Shown here in pieces: positions 1 through 6,898 of a stretch of DNA of 32,941 nt. The stretch's first letter is position 1; each line of letters starts with the position of its first letter. A model generated the notes under the pieces. It saw only the letters and a list, made by a program, of their open reading frames with translations, did not search any database and was not told the DNA's origin. Made by a program: the position numbers and the translations under genes. The stretch is from DATHWB01 sp040905965 (GTDB lineage Bacteria; Actinomycetota; Acidimicrobiia; Spongiisociales; ZC4RG35), in contig JBBDQP010000054.1 in the NCBI GenBank assembly GCA_040905965.1, positions 1 through 32,941 of the forward strand, written 5' to 3'.

Positions 1-4
1 CCCA

Positions 5-35
5 ACACTCCCTCGCAAAGCCTCGGTCGCGAGGG
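5..35. repeat. dispersed intergenic repeat, copy 1, with small hairpin
   Basis: Positions 5-25 match 5542-5562 at 20 of 21 bases. Just inside, CCCTCGC (10-16) and GCGAGGG (29-35) form a 7-bp stem with a 12-base loop. It lies directly after the stop codon of the minus-strand gene ending at 43, so it may act as that gene's terminator. The rest of the element is outside the window. Confidence 0.5.
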
Positions 36-42
36 GGAGAGA

Positions 43-405
43 TCACCCAGGCCAGTCGGCGGATTCGAAACGCTGAATCTCCACGAGATGGCCGTCCGGA
101 TCACGTAGGAACGCATGAGTGATGTCGAATTCGGGGTTGTACGTCACCGGCTTTTCGAACATCACACCTCGTCTGGCGAGTTCGTCGCATCGCTCTCGCA
201 CATCCCGGGCCACGAGGGTGACGATGACACCCTCCGGTGCGGGCGTCCCGGCGCACACCCCCAGGAACCCTGAGTCCGACACCCGGAAGATCCGGCACGA
301 TCCCTGGTCCAACACCAGGTCCAGACCGAGACGCTCGGCGTAGAACTCCTGGGATCGGTCGAGATCCGACGAGCGGACGAAAGTCACGAAGCCGTCGAAC
401 TTCAT
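43..405 (-). CDS. VOC (glyoxalase/bleomycin-resistance fold) family protein
   Basis: 120 residues with the shape of one VOC module pair. The N-terminal strand-helix segment (FVRSSDLDRSQEFYAERLG, about residues 9-27) is followed near the C-terminus by the family signature DPDGHLVEIQ, whose Glu is the usual metal ligand. Such proteins are small cytoplasmic metalloenzymes or binding proteins; the substrate cannot be told from sequence. The ATG at 405 overlaps the stop of the upstream PLP-enzyme gene by four bases (ATGA, 402-405), so the two are probably translationally coupled. The frame stays open further upstream, but that part is antisense-like sequence inside the neighbouring gene and lacks family similarity. 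Confidence 0.85.
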   Translation of the reverse strand: MKFDGFVTFVRSSDLDRSQEFYAERLGLDLVLDQGSCRIFRVSDSGFLGVCAGTPAPEGVIVTLVARDVRERCDELARRGVMFEKPVTYNPEFDITHAFLRDPDGHLVEIQRFESADWPG

Positions 406-1607
406 CGGACGAGCGACTCGAGAACCCGGTCGACCTCGGATTCGGTGTTCGTGTGGAGCAACCCGACTCGGACGATGCCGCCATCTTCCAGAAGTCCGGC
501 TCGCGTCACCGGCTCGATGGCGTAGTTGTGGCCGGCCCATAGGAAGATGCCCTCTGCGGCCAATCGCCGAGCCGTCGCCTGCGGAGACTCGCCCGGCACC
601 CGAACGGCGAACGTCGACACCCGGCCGTCCATCGACCCCTTCCCGTACAGCGCGACCTCCTCCCCCAGACCGTCGAGAAACCGACGCCCCAGCGTCTCCT
701 CCCAGCCCCGGATCTGGGCGAAAGCCGAATCGAGCTGCGACGGGCGGTCAGGCCCGGACCCGAGCGACGCCAGGTAGTCGACCGCTGCCGTGTACCCGGC
801 GAGAAGGGCGAACGATGGCGTGCCCGTCTCAAACTTGCCGGGCCCGTCGGATGGGGCGGGCCGCACCTTGTAGGGCTCGAGCCCGGCGAGAAGCTCGCGC
901 CGGACCCACATCGACCCCACATGAGGGCCGAAGAACTTGTAGGCAGAGCACACGACCGCGTCGATGCCGAGCATCCCGGCATCGATACGAATGTGAGGAG
1001 CGAGGTGGACGGCGTCGACAAAACACAGCGCCCCAACTCCGTGGGCGGCAGACGCCACACGCGCCACGTCGACCATCGTTCCGAACGTGTTCGACGCTCC
1101 CGTCACGGCGACCAGCCGGGTCCGCTCAGTGAGTAGATCGTCGAGATGGTCGAGATCCAGGGACATGTCCGACGTGTCGATGCCGACATAATCCACCTCC
1201 ACCCCCCGATCGGCGGCGGCCATCACCCAAGGTGTGACGTTGGCGTCATGGTCCAGACCGCTGACGATGATCCGGTCCCCGGCGCTCCAGGTGCGAGCGA
1301 CAGCCCGGCTGAAAGCGAACGTCAGAGTGGTCATGTTGGGTCCGAACACGATCTCGTCGGCCGACCCACCCAGGAGATCGGCTGCCGCCTGTCGGGCCGT
1401 CGCCACGGTGTCGCCGCTCGCCACGCTCGCGTCGAATCCACCCCCGACATTCGAAGCCGAGTTGACGAGAGCATCAGACACGGCAGTCACCACCGACTCG
1501 TGAACCTGGGTCCCGGCCGGGCCGTCAGCAAAGACGGGAGCCCGACCGTCGACTCCGGCTGTCAGGGCGGGAAATTGAAGGCGCAGACGCGCGGCATCGA
1601 TCGACAT
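402..1607 (-). CDS. SufS/cysteine-desulfurase-like PLP enzyme (aminotransferase class V)
   Basis: 401 residues, full length for the class V aminotransferase fold. The PLP lysine is K224 in SAYKFFGPHVG, a motif typical of the 'cysteine desulfurase-like' subfamily, and D198 (FVDAVH) is the cofactor-ring aspartate. Only two cysteines are visible (about 195 and 220) and none lies in the C-terminal half, where IscS/SufS carry the catalytic cysteine. Desulfurase activity is therefore doubtful; a lyase, epimerase or transaminase role is as likely. The start is the ATG at 1607, seven bases after a TAGCGT box, which suggests a leaderless mRNA. The gene is divergent from the YibE/F gene and coupled to the VOC gene downstream. 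Confidence 0.88.
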   Translation of the reverse strand: MSIDAARLRLQFPALTAGVDGRAPVFADGPAGTQVHESVVTAVSDALVNSASNVGGGFDASVASGDTVATARQAAADLLGGSADEIVFGPNMTTLTFAFSRAVARTWSAGDRIIVSGLDHDANVTPWVMAAADRGVEVDYVGIDTSDMSLDLDHLDDLLTERTRLVAVTGASNTFGTMVDVARVASAAHGVGALCFVDAVHLAPHIRIDAGMLGIDAVVCSAYKFFGPHVGSMWVRRELLAGLEPYKVRPAPSDGPGKFETGTPSFALLAGYTAAVDYLASLGSGPDRPSQLDSAFAQIRGWEETLGRRFLDGLGEEVALYGKGSMDGRVSTFAVRVPGESPQATARRLAAEGIFLWAGHNYAIEPVTRAGLLEDGGIVRVGLLHTNTESEVDRVLESLVR

Positions 1608-1614
1608 AGCAACG

Positions 1615-1620
1615 ACGCTA
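1615..1620 (-). promoter_or_regulatory. -10 box of the PLP-enzyme gene (leaderless)
   Basis: TAGCGT on the minus strand, seven bases before the ATG at 1607. The same hexamer precedes the marR-like gene and the MFS gene at the same distance. No Shine-Dalgarno sequence is seen. Confidence 0.5.
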
Positions 1621-1649
1621 CTCCGCCAGCCGATAGCCTCTCCCTCCAG

Positions 1650-2798
1650 ATGTCCGATCTCGAACGACTGGCTGGTTCCGACAGCCGCCTGGGGATGGGC
1701 TGGGTTCCGCTCGTCGCAGCAGTGGTCCTCGGCATCGCGCTCGTGGCCACCTGGCCGCGAGGCGACGCACTTCCCGACACAGGGGGGCTCGGGCTGGCCG
1801 ACGAACTTCACCAGGCGGAAGTGACCAAGGTCGTGGACGGTCCGTGCAGCTTCGATGACACCGATGTCTGCCGAACGGTCGTTTTCTTCCTGGAGGAAGG
1901 TCCGCGCGCCGGGAGGGACTTCGTCCAGGAATTCACGGCCACCGCATCGACTCCCGACCTGCGGGTGGGTGACGCCGTCGTGCTCGCCTGGGTCGAAGAC
2001 GCGCAACCCGACTTCGAATACCAATACTCCGATAGGGAAAGGCGCGGGGTCCTCATCGGGGTCTTCCTCGCTTTTGCCGTCGCAGTCGGAGCACTCGGTC
2101 GTCTCCGGGGACTGGCATCCCTGGCAGGATTGATGCTGTCGGCGGTCGTCGTCGTCGCCTACATCGTCCCCGCCATCGCGACCGGATCGAGCGCCGTCCT
2201 CATATCCATCGTGGGGTCCGGCACAGTCGCCCTTCTGGCGCTGTACCTGGCACACGGGTTTCGACCACTCACCCATGTGGCGTTCGTCGGCACGATCCTC
2301 GCCTTGGGTGTCACCTTCGGCCTCGCCGCACTCGTCCTGGAGCTCGCAAGGTTCAGCGGGTTCTCCAGCGAGGAAAGCCTCTACCTGGCGGTTGCAGGCA
2401 ACGTCGACATACGCGGGCTGCTGCTGGCCGGCGTCGTGCTCGGCGCCCTCGGCGCCCTCGACGACGTCACCGTCACACAAGCCTCGGCGGTGTGGGAACT
2501 GCGGAAGGCACAGCCGGACATGAGCGTGGTGGAACTCGCCCAGGCGGGGCTGCGCATCGGCAGGGATCACATCGCCTCGACGGTGAACACGCTCTTGCTC
2601 GCCTACGCCGGCGCATCGATGCCGCTGCTCCTGCTGTTCTCATTGTCCGGCCTGCGACTCGCCGATGTGGCGAACAGCGAAGTGGTGGCCGTCGAGATCG
2701 TCCGTACGCTGGTCGGTTCGATCGGACTCGTCCTGGCCGTGCCGCTGACCACCTATCTTGCAGCGGCGATCGCAACCCGTTCGGAGGCGGGCAAGTGA
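1650..2798 (+). CDS. YibE/F-like multi-pass membrane protein
   Basis: 382 residues. There is one N-terminal membrane segment (about 18-36), then an extracytoplasmic domain of about 90 residues, then about seven closely packed membrane segments with many Gly and Ala. This layout fits the YibE/F-like family (PF07907); in Firmicutes the two parts are often separate yibE and yibF genes. The hallmark stretch GALGALDDVTVTQASAVWEL is present. The molecular function of the family is not established. The ATG at 1650 follows a TAGCCT box by 10 bases. The stop overlaps the GTG of the next gene by four bases (GTGA), so it probably heads the rimB-rimK operon; whether it shares their function is unknown. 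Confidence 0.85.
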   Translation: MSDLERLAGSDSRLGMGWVPLVAAVVLGIALVATWPRGDALPDTGGLGLADELHQAEVTKVVDGPCSFDDTDVCRTVVFFLEEGPRAGRDFVQEFTATASTPDLRVGDAVVLAWVEDAQPDFEYQYSDRERRGVLIGVFLAFAVAVGALGRLRGLASLAGLMLSAVVVVAYIVPAIATGSSAVLISIVGSGTVALLALYLAHGFRPLTHVAFVGTILALGVTFGLAALVLELARFSGFSSEESLYLAVAGNVDIRGLLLAGVVLGALGALDDVTVTQASAVWELRKAQPDMSVVELAQAGLRIGRDHIASTVNTLLLAYAGASMPLLLLFSLSGLRLADVANSEVVAVEIVRTLVGSIGLVLAVPLTTYLAAAIATRSEAGK

Positions 2799-3262
2799 CC
2801 TCAGCGAAGAAGCCGAAGAAGCAACCCACCGTCATCGGATGGCGAGAGTGGGTGGGTCTGCCCGAACTGGGTGGTGCGGTCGTCCGCGCCAAGATCGACA
2901 CCGGTGCCCGGACTTCGTCGATCCACGCTTTCGGGCTCGAGTTGTTCACCAAGAACGGCAAAGAGTACGCCCGCTTCGCGATCCATCCCGACCACCGCTC
3001 GCCCGGACCTGCCGTGATCGTCGAGACACCGGTGCTCGGCCTTCGGTCTGTTCGCAATCCGGGCGGACGAAGCGAAGACCGCCCGGTCATCCGGACGAAA
3101 CTCGTCATCGGCACGTACCGATTCATGACCGAGGTCAATCTCACCCGGCGGGACAACATGGGAATGCCCATGCTCCTGGGACGCCACACAGTGCGACGCA
3201 GATTCGTCGTCGACCCGGGCCGTTCGTATCTGATTGGTTCGCCACCCGACAAAACCGACTAG
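2795..3262 (+). CDS. rimB: RimB-type retropepsin-like protein (annotated 'ATP-dependent zinc protease')
   Basis: 155 residues, the usual size of the PF05618 family. The retropepsin-type motif DTGARTSSIHA starts at D35, and the conserved GMPMLLGRHTV stretch lies toward the C-terminus. The family is often labelled an ATP-dependent zinc protease, but its fold signature is that of aspartic retropepsin-like enzymes and no ATP site is visible. In Pseudomonas RimB works with RimK and affects poly-glutamylated S6. The GTG start at 2795 overlaps the previous stop, and only 10 bases separate its stop from rimK. The family call is firm; the role here is inferred from context. Confidence 0.88.
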   Translation: MTSAKKPKKQPTVIGWREWVGLPELGGAVVRAKIDTGARTSSIHAFGLELFTKNGKEYARFAIHPDHRSPGPAVIVETPVLGLRSVRNPGGRSEDRPVIRTKLVIGTYRFMTEVNLTRRDNMGMPMLLGRHTVRRRFVVDPGRSYLIGSPPDKTD

Positions 3263-3272
3263 AAACAGTCAC

Positions 3273-4178
3273 ATGCACATCGGGATCCTGTCACGCAACC
3301 GCAATCTCTATTCGACGGCGCGGCTGGTCGCGGCGGGCAAGGAGCGTGGCCATGAAGTGTCGGTCGTCGACTATCTGCGCTGCTACATGGACATCACGTC
3401 GGCGAAGCCGCAGGTGTTGCTGCGCGGCGATCCTCAGATCTTCGATGCGATCGTGCCCAGGATCGGAGCGACGCACACGTTCTACGGCACTGCGGTCGTG
3501 CGACAGTTCGAGATGGCGAAGGTCTACTCCGTCAACGCATCCCAGGGGATCACCCGTTCGCGGGACAAGCTTCACGCCCAGCAACTGCTTGCCAGGGCGC
3601 ACGTCGGTCTCCCGGTCACCGGCTACGCCCACGCCACGATGGACATCGAAGGTCTGCTCGACGTGGTCGGCGGCACACCGGTCGTCGTCAAGCTGCTGGA
3701 AGGAACACAAGGGTTGGGCGTCGTCCTGGCCGAGACCAGGAAGGCGGCGGAATCTGTGATCGGCGCCTTCCGCCAACTCGACGCCAACATCCTCGTCCAG
3801 GAATACATCAAGGAGTCGAAGGGCGCCGATGTGCGCGCCTTCGTGATCGCCGGGAAGGTGGTGGCCGCCATGCGACGGACGAGTGCACCAGGCGACTTCC
3901 GCTCCAACCTCCACCGGGGTGGCAGCGCCGAATCCATTCGGCTCACACCCGCCGAACGGGCGACGGCCGTCAAAGCGGCCAGGACGGTCGGGTTGAACGT
4001 CGCCGGCGTCGACATGCTGCAGTCCGAACGTGGTCCGCTGGTGCTGGAGGTCAACTCTTCGCCGGGTCTCGAAGGCATCGAGAAGGCGAGCGGAGTGGAC
4101 GTGGCGAGCCGAGTCATCGAATTCATCGAAGACAACACCGCCAAACGCACCCGGAAAACGCGTGCCCCCAAAGCCTGA
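3273..4178 (+). CDS. rimK: RimK family alpha-L-glutamate ligase
   Basis: 301 residues, essentially the length of E. coli RimK. It reads like a RimK ortholog from end to end: the N-terminal preATP-grasp part has CYMDI and VPRIGATHTFYGTA, the ATP-grasp has K100 and K140, the loop EGTQGLGVVLAE (143-154), QEYIKESKG (176-184), DFRSNLHRGG (208-217) and the Mg ligands D248, E259 and N261. RimK uses ATP to add glutamate to a carboxyl terminus (ribosomal protein S6 in E. coli). No fused domain is present, unlike many RimK-like amidoligases. The C-terminus ends in a basic tail (KRTRKTRAPKA) that lies next to the overlap with the following gene. Confidence 0.95.
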   Translation: MHIGILSRNRNLYSTARLVAAGKERGHEVSVVDYLRCYMDITSAKPQVLLRGDPQIFDAIVPRIGATHTFYGTAVVRQFEMAKVYSVNASQGITRSRDKLHAQQLLARAHVGLPVTGYAHATMDIEGLLDVVGGTPVVVKLLEGTQGLGVVLAETRKAAESVIGAFRQLDANILVQEYIKESKGADVRAFVIAGKVVAAMRRTSAPGDFRSNLHRGGSAESIRLTPAERATAVKAARTVGLNVAGVDMLQSERGPLVLEVNSSPGLEGIEKASGVDVASRVIEFIEDNTAKRTRKTRAPKA

Positions 4179-5121
4179 AGCGAAGCCGGCGCTGATCTGC
4201 GGGGGCCAGGAGACGGCTCCCGGCCGCAAGAGTCGCTACGAGGTGCCCGTCTCCCGCCTTCCGACCGGGTCGCGGCTGTCGATGCCGGTCGTCGTCATCA
4301 ACGGCAAGCATCCCGGACCGACCGTGTGGCTGAGCGGGGCGATCCACGGCGACGAACTGAACGGCGTCGAAGTCGTCAGACGGGTGCTCCCGTACATCGA
4401 CCAGCGAACGCTACGTGGGGCGATCATCGCCGTTCCCGTCGTGAACGTCTTCGGCTTCGTGGAGCAGAGCCGCTACCTGCCGGACGGACGGGACCTCAAC
4501 CGCTCCTTTCCCGGTTCGGTGCGGGGGTCGATGGCCAGTCAACTGGCTGCCCTCTTCATGAAGGAGGTCGTCATGCAGTGCGAACTGGGCATCGACCTTC
4601 ACACGGCCGCCGCTCATCGGACAAACATCCCACAAGTCCGGGCCAACCTCGAGGACGCAGAGACCTTCGAGCTCGCGAACGCGTTCGGCGCTCCGTTCGT
4701 CATCGACGCCCGACTCCGCGACGGGTCGTTGCGGGCTGCAGCGACAAAGCGCGGGATCAAAGTCCTCCTCTACGAGGCAGGCCAGATCCACCGATTCGAC
4801 GAATACGCCATCGAGCACGGGGTGAACGGAGTGCTCAGGGTGCTGCAGGCGATGGGCATGGGGAACTGGGACACGCCGTCGTTCGAGCCACCCATCGATA
4901 TCCGGACGACACGCTGGGTGCGCGCCAGACGGGCGGGTCTGATGCAACTGGAAACCGAGTTGGGAGCGAAAGTCGATAAGGGCGACGTCCTCGGTTTGAT
5001 CTCCGATGCGCTCGGCAACCGGTCGACGCGAGTCACCGCTCCGTCACCGGGTCACGTGATCGCCCTCAACCAGAACCCGCTCATCACCCAGGGTGAAGCA
5101 CTCGTCCACATCGCCAGCTGA
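4162..5121 (+). CDS. succinylglutamate desuccinylase/aspartoacylase-like M14 hydrolase
   Basis: 319 residues from a GTG at 4162 that lies 17 bases inside the end of rimK. Zinc-ligand motifs of the AstE/AspA group are clear: H62 and E65 in GAIHGDELNG and H147 in DLHTAA. DLNRSFPG (111-118) and LLYEAGQ, with a probable catalytic Glu, follow. The last 75 residues form a beta-rich, biotinyl/lipoyl-like tail (GAKVDKGDVLG, APSPGHVIAL), common in the subfamily that sits next to rimK. The family removes acyl groups or cleaves amide bonds at acidic amino acids, so it is a candidate for hydrolysing glutamyl linkages or related metabolites. It ends exactly against the whiB-like gene, with zero bases between the stops. 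Confidence 0.88.
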   Translation: MPPKPEAKPALICGGQETAPGRKSRYEVPVSRLPTGSRLSMPVVVINGKHPGPTVWLSGAIHGDELNGVEVVRRVLPYIDQRTLRGAIIAVPVVNVFGFVEQSRYLPDGRDLNRSFPGSVRGSMASQLAALFMKEVVMQCELGIDLHTAAAHRTNIPQVRANLEDAETFELANAFGAPFVIDARLRDGSLRAAATKRGIKVLLYEAGQIHRFDEYAIEHGVNGVLRVLQAMGMGNWDTPSFEPPIDIRTTRWVRARRAGLMQLETELGAKVDKGDVLGLISDALGNRSTRVTAPSPGHVIALNQNPLITQGEALVHIAS

Positions 5122-5397
5122 TCAACTGGCCTTTCGGAGCTCCTCCAGCCACCGCCGACGGATCTTGACGCGTTCCTTGGCCGTGTAGCCGCCCCAGATC
5201 CCGTCCGGCTGGTTGGTCTCGATGGCGAAACCCAGACAGTCGTCCAGGACCGGACAGCCTGCACAGACCGCCTTGGCCCTGGCGATCTCGGCGGTCGCCT
5301 CCGGCGCGCTGAAGAAGTCCACCTCCGGCCGATCGACGCAAGCTGCGCCCTCCCGCCAGAACTCCGGTTCGAGTTCGAGAAGTTCAATCATCTGCAT
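5122..5397 (-). CDS. WhiB family iron-sulfur transcriptional regulator
   Basis: 91 residues. Four cysteines at 20, 45, 48 and 54 give C-X24-C-X2-C-X5-C, the 4Fe-4S cluster ligands of WhiB proteins. GIWGG (66-70) and the basic tail KERVKIRRRW follow. WhiB proteins bind the housekeeping sigma factor and occur only in Actinobacteria and their phages, so the gene anchors the taxonomy. The ATG at 5397 is preceded by GGGGGA, a usable ribosome site; a second ATG two codons later is possible. The gene converges on the aspartoacylase-like gene with no spacer. Which WhiB subclass it is cannot be settled by eye. Confidence 0.93.
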   Translation of the reverse strand: MQMIELLELEPEFWREGAACVDRPEVDFFSAPEATAEIARAKAVCAGCPVLDDCLGFAIETNQPDGIWGGYTAKERVKIRRRWLEELRKAS

Positions 5398-5471
5398 CCC
5401 CCATGGTGACCCAACCCGAATAAACGCCCCCTAAAGCCCGAGTGTTCCCAAGGGAGCGAAGCGACCGATCG

Positions 5472-5490
5472 CCTTCCCCGCCGGGGAAGG
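5472..5490. repeat. hairpin 1 of the intergenic element
   Basis: CCTTCCCC and GGGGAAGG pair perfectly over 8 bp around a GCC loop. It is the first of five consecutive inverted repeats between the divergent WhiB upstream region and the acyl-CoA dehydrogenase stop. Confidence 0.75.
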
Positions 5491-5491
5491 T

Positions 5492-5515
5492 GGCGTCACA
5501 ACTGGTTGTGACGCC
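5492..5515. repeat. hairpin 2 of the intergenic element
   Basis: GGCGTCACAAC and GTTGTGACGCC pair perfectly over 11 bp around a two-base TG centre. The tight loop would strain an RNA hairpin, so a DNA cruciform or protein-binding palindrome is possible. Confidence 0.75.
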
Positions 5516-5519
5516 GGAA

Positions 5520-5534
5520 GGGGCAAAAAGCCCC
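5520..5534. repeat. hairpin 3 of the intergenic element
   Basis: GGGGC and GCCCC pair around an AAAAA loop. No U-run follows on either strand, so this is not a classic terminator. Confidence 0.6.
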
Positions 5535-5541
5535 GCGTCAG

Positions 5542-5562
5542 ACACTCGCTCGCAAAGCCTCG
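5542..5562. repeat. dispersed intergenic repeat, copy 2
   Basis: Matches 5-25 at 20 of 21 bases (ACACTC, then C or G, then CTCGCAAAGCCTCG). Both copies are intergenic and sit close to the 3' end of a minus-strand gene, and both are next to inverted repeats. Confidence 0.55.
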
Positions 5563-5574
5563 CCCGGCCCCCCT

Positions 5575-5619
5575 CGACGGCTCAAAGCAGCCGTCGGTCC
5601 CCCCAGGAAGGGGGACCGA
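5575..5619. terminator. hairpins 4 and 5, likely terminator of the acyl-CoA dehydrogenase operon
   Basis: CGACGGCT (5575-5582) pairs with AGCCGTCG (5589-5596). Immediately after, TCGGTCCCCC (5594-5603) pairs with GGGGGACCGA (5610-5619) around a 6-base loop. The two stems share bases 5594-5596, so they compete at that edge. They lie 20-64 bases beyond the minus-strand stop at 5639, but no T-run follows. Confidence 0.55.
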
Positions 5620-5638
5620 TCACTCGCTCCGCTCGCTG

Positions 5639-6871
5639 CTAGAACTCGTAGGGGGCGGGGACTGCGCCGGGGTCGTAGCGGCCGATTTCGGCGCGGCCGA
5701 CGGAGCGAATGTGGACCTCGTCGGGGCCGTCGGCCATCTGGAGCCAGCGGCCCATGGAATAGGCCTCGGCGAGGGGCCAGTCCTCGGTAAAGCCGGCAGC
5801 ACCGAAGACCTGCATCGCCCGATCGGCGACCCAGGTGAGAGTGCGGGGCGCGACGACCTTGATGGCGGCGATCTCGACGCGAGCGTTCTTCACGCCGACG
5901 TTGTCGATCATCCACGCCGCTTTCAGCACAAGGAGGCGCGCTTGTTCGATGCGCATGCGCGATTCGGCGATCCACTCCCGCACGACGCCCTGCTCGGAGA
6001 GAGGCTTTCCGAACGCGACTCGTGCCTTGGATCGTTGGACCATGAGGTCGAAACAACGCTCGGCGGCTCCGATGGCACGCATGCAGTGATGGATGCGGCC
6101 CGGCCCGAGTCGAGCCTGGGCGATGGCGAATCCACCGCCTTCTTCGCCGAGGAGATTGCTGACGGGAACCCGGACCCGGTCGTAGTGAACCTGAGGATGT
6201 CCCCCCCGGTCGTGGTAGCCGAAGACGCTCGGGTCGCGTTCGATGGTCACTCCCTCGGCGTCCATCGGCACGATCACCATCGACTGCTGGTGGTAGGGGT
6301 CGGCGTCCGGGTTGGTGATACCCATGACGATCGCCACCTTGGCGCGAGGGTTGCCGGCCCCGGACGAGAACCACTTGCGGCCGGTCACAACGTAGTGGTC
6401 GCCGTCAGGTTCGACCCGGGTGCGAATGTTGCGGGCATCGGACGACGCCACATCCGGCTCGGTCATCCCGAAACAAGACCTGATCTCGCCTTCGAGGAGC
6501 GGATGCAACCAGCGCTCCTTCTGTTCGGCGGTACCGAACATGTGGAGGATCTCCATGTTGCCGGTGTCGGGTGCCGAACAGTTCATCGACTCCGGGGCGA
6601 GTTGGACGCTGCGTCCGGAGATCTCTGCCAGCGGGGCGTATTCGAGCACCGACAGCCCGGCCCCGTCCTCTTCATCCGGCAGGAACAGGTTCCACAGCCC
6701 GCGCGAGCGGGCCTCGGTCTTGAGTTCTTCGATGACGGGCGGATGCGAGTACGGCCCGAGTTCGGCGAGCTGCGCCCGGTACACGGGCTCGGCGGGGTAG
6801 ATGTGGGTGTCCATGAAGTCGAGGAGCCGCGACCGATGCTCTTCGACCTTGGGGGTGTAGGCGAAGTCCAT
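5639..6871 (-). CDS. acyl-CoA dehydrogenase
   Basis: 410 residues, full length for the FAD-dependent acyl-CoA dehydrogenase fold: N-terminal helical domain, middle beta domain with CFGMTEPDVASSD (about 133-145) and GRKWFSSGA, and C-terminal helical domain with the FAD/dimer motif QVFGAAGFT. The segment ADGPDEVH (380-387) resembles the ACAD10/ACAD11-like branch rather than the short-chain CaiA type. It oxidises an acyl-CoA to the enoyl-CoA, passing electrons to ETF; chain length is unknown. It lies 27 bases downstream of the site-2 protease gene on the same strand and may share its transcript. The ATG at 6871 is the natural family start. Confidence 0.92.
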   Translation of the reverse strand: MDFAYTPKVEEHRSRLLDFMDTHIYPAEPVYRAQLAELGPYSHPPVIEELKTEARSRGLWNLFLPDEEDGAGLSVLEYAPLAEISGRSVQLAPESMNCSAPDTGNMEILHMFGTAEQKERWLHPLLEGEIRSCFGMTEPDVASSDARNIRTRVEPDGDHYVVTGRKWFSSGAGNPRAKVAIVMGITNPDADPYHQQSMVIVPMDAEGVTIERDPSVFGYHDRGGHPQVHYDRVRVPVSNLLGEEGGGFAIAQARLGPGRIHHCMRAIGAAERCFDLMVQRSKARVAFGKPLSEQGVVREWIAESRMRIEQARLLVLKAAWMIDNVGVKNARVEIAAIKVVAPRTLTWVADRAMQVFGAAGFTEDWPLAEAYSMGRWLQMADGPDEVHIRSVGRAEIGRYDPGAVPAPYEF

Positions 6872-6898
6872 GCCCGCAACCTACCCCGCTGTCCGGCG

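Noticed and set aside
1608..2570. A long minus-strand open frame extending the PLP enzyme upstream to 722 residues
   Set aside because: The extra part lies antisense to the YibE/F gene, is very rich in Asp, Gly, Arg and Glu without family similarity, and high GC keeps such frames open by chance.
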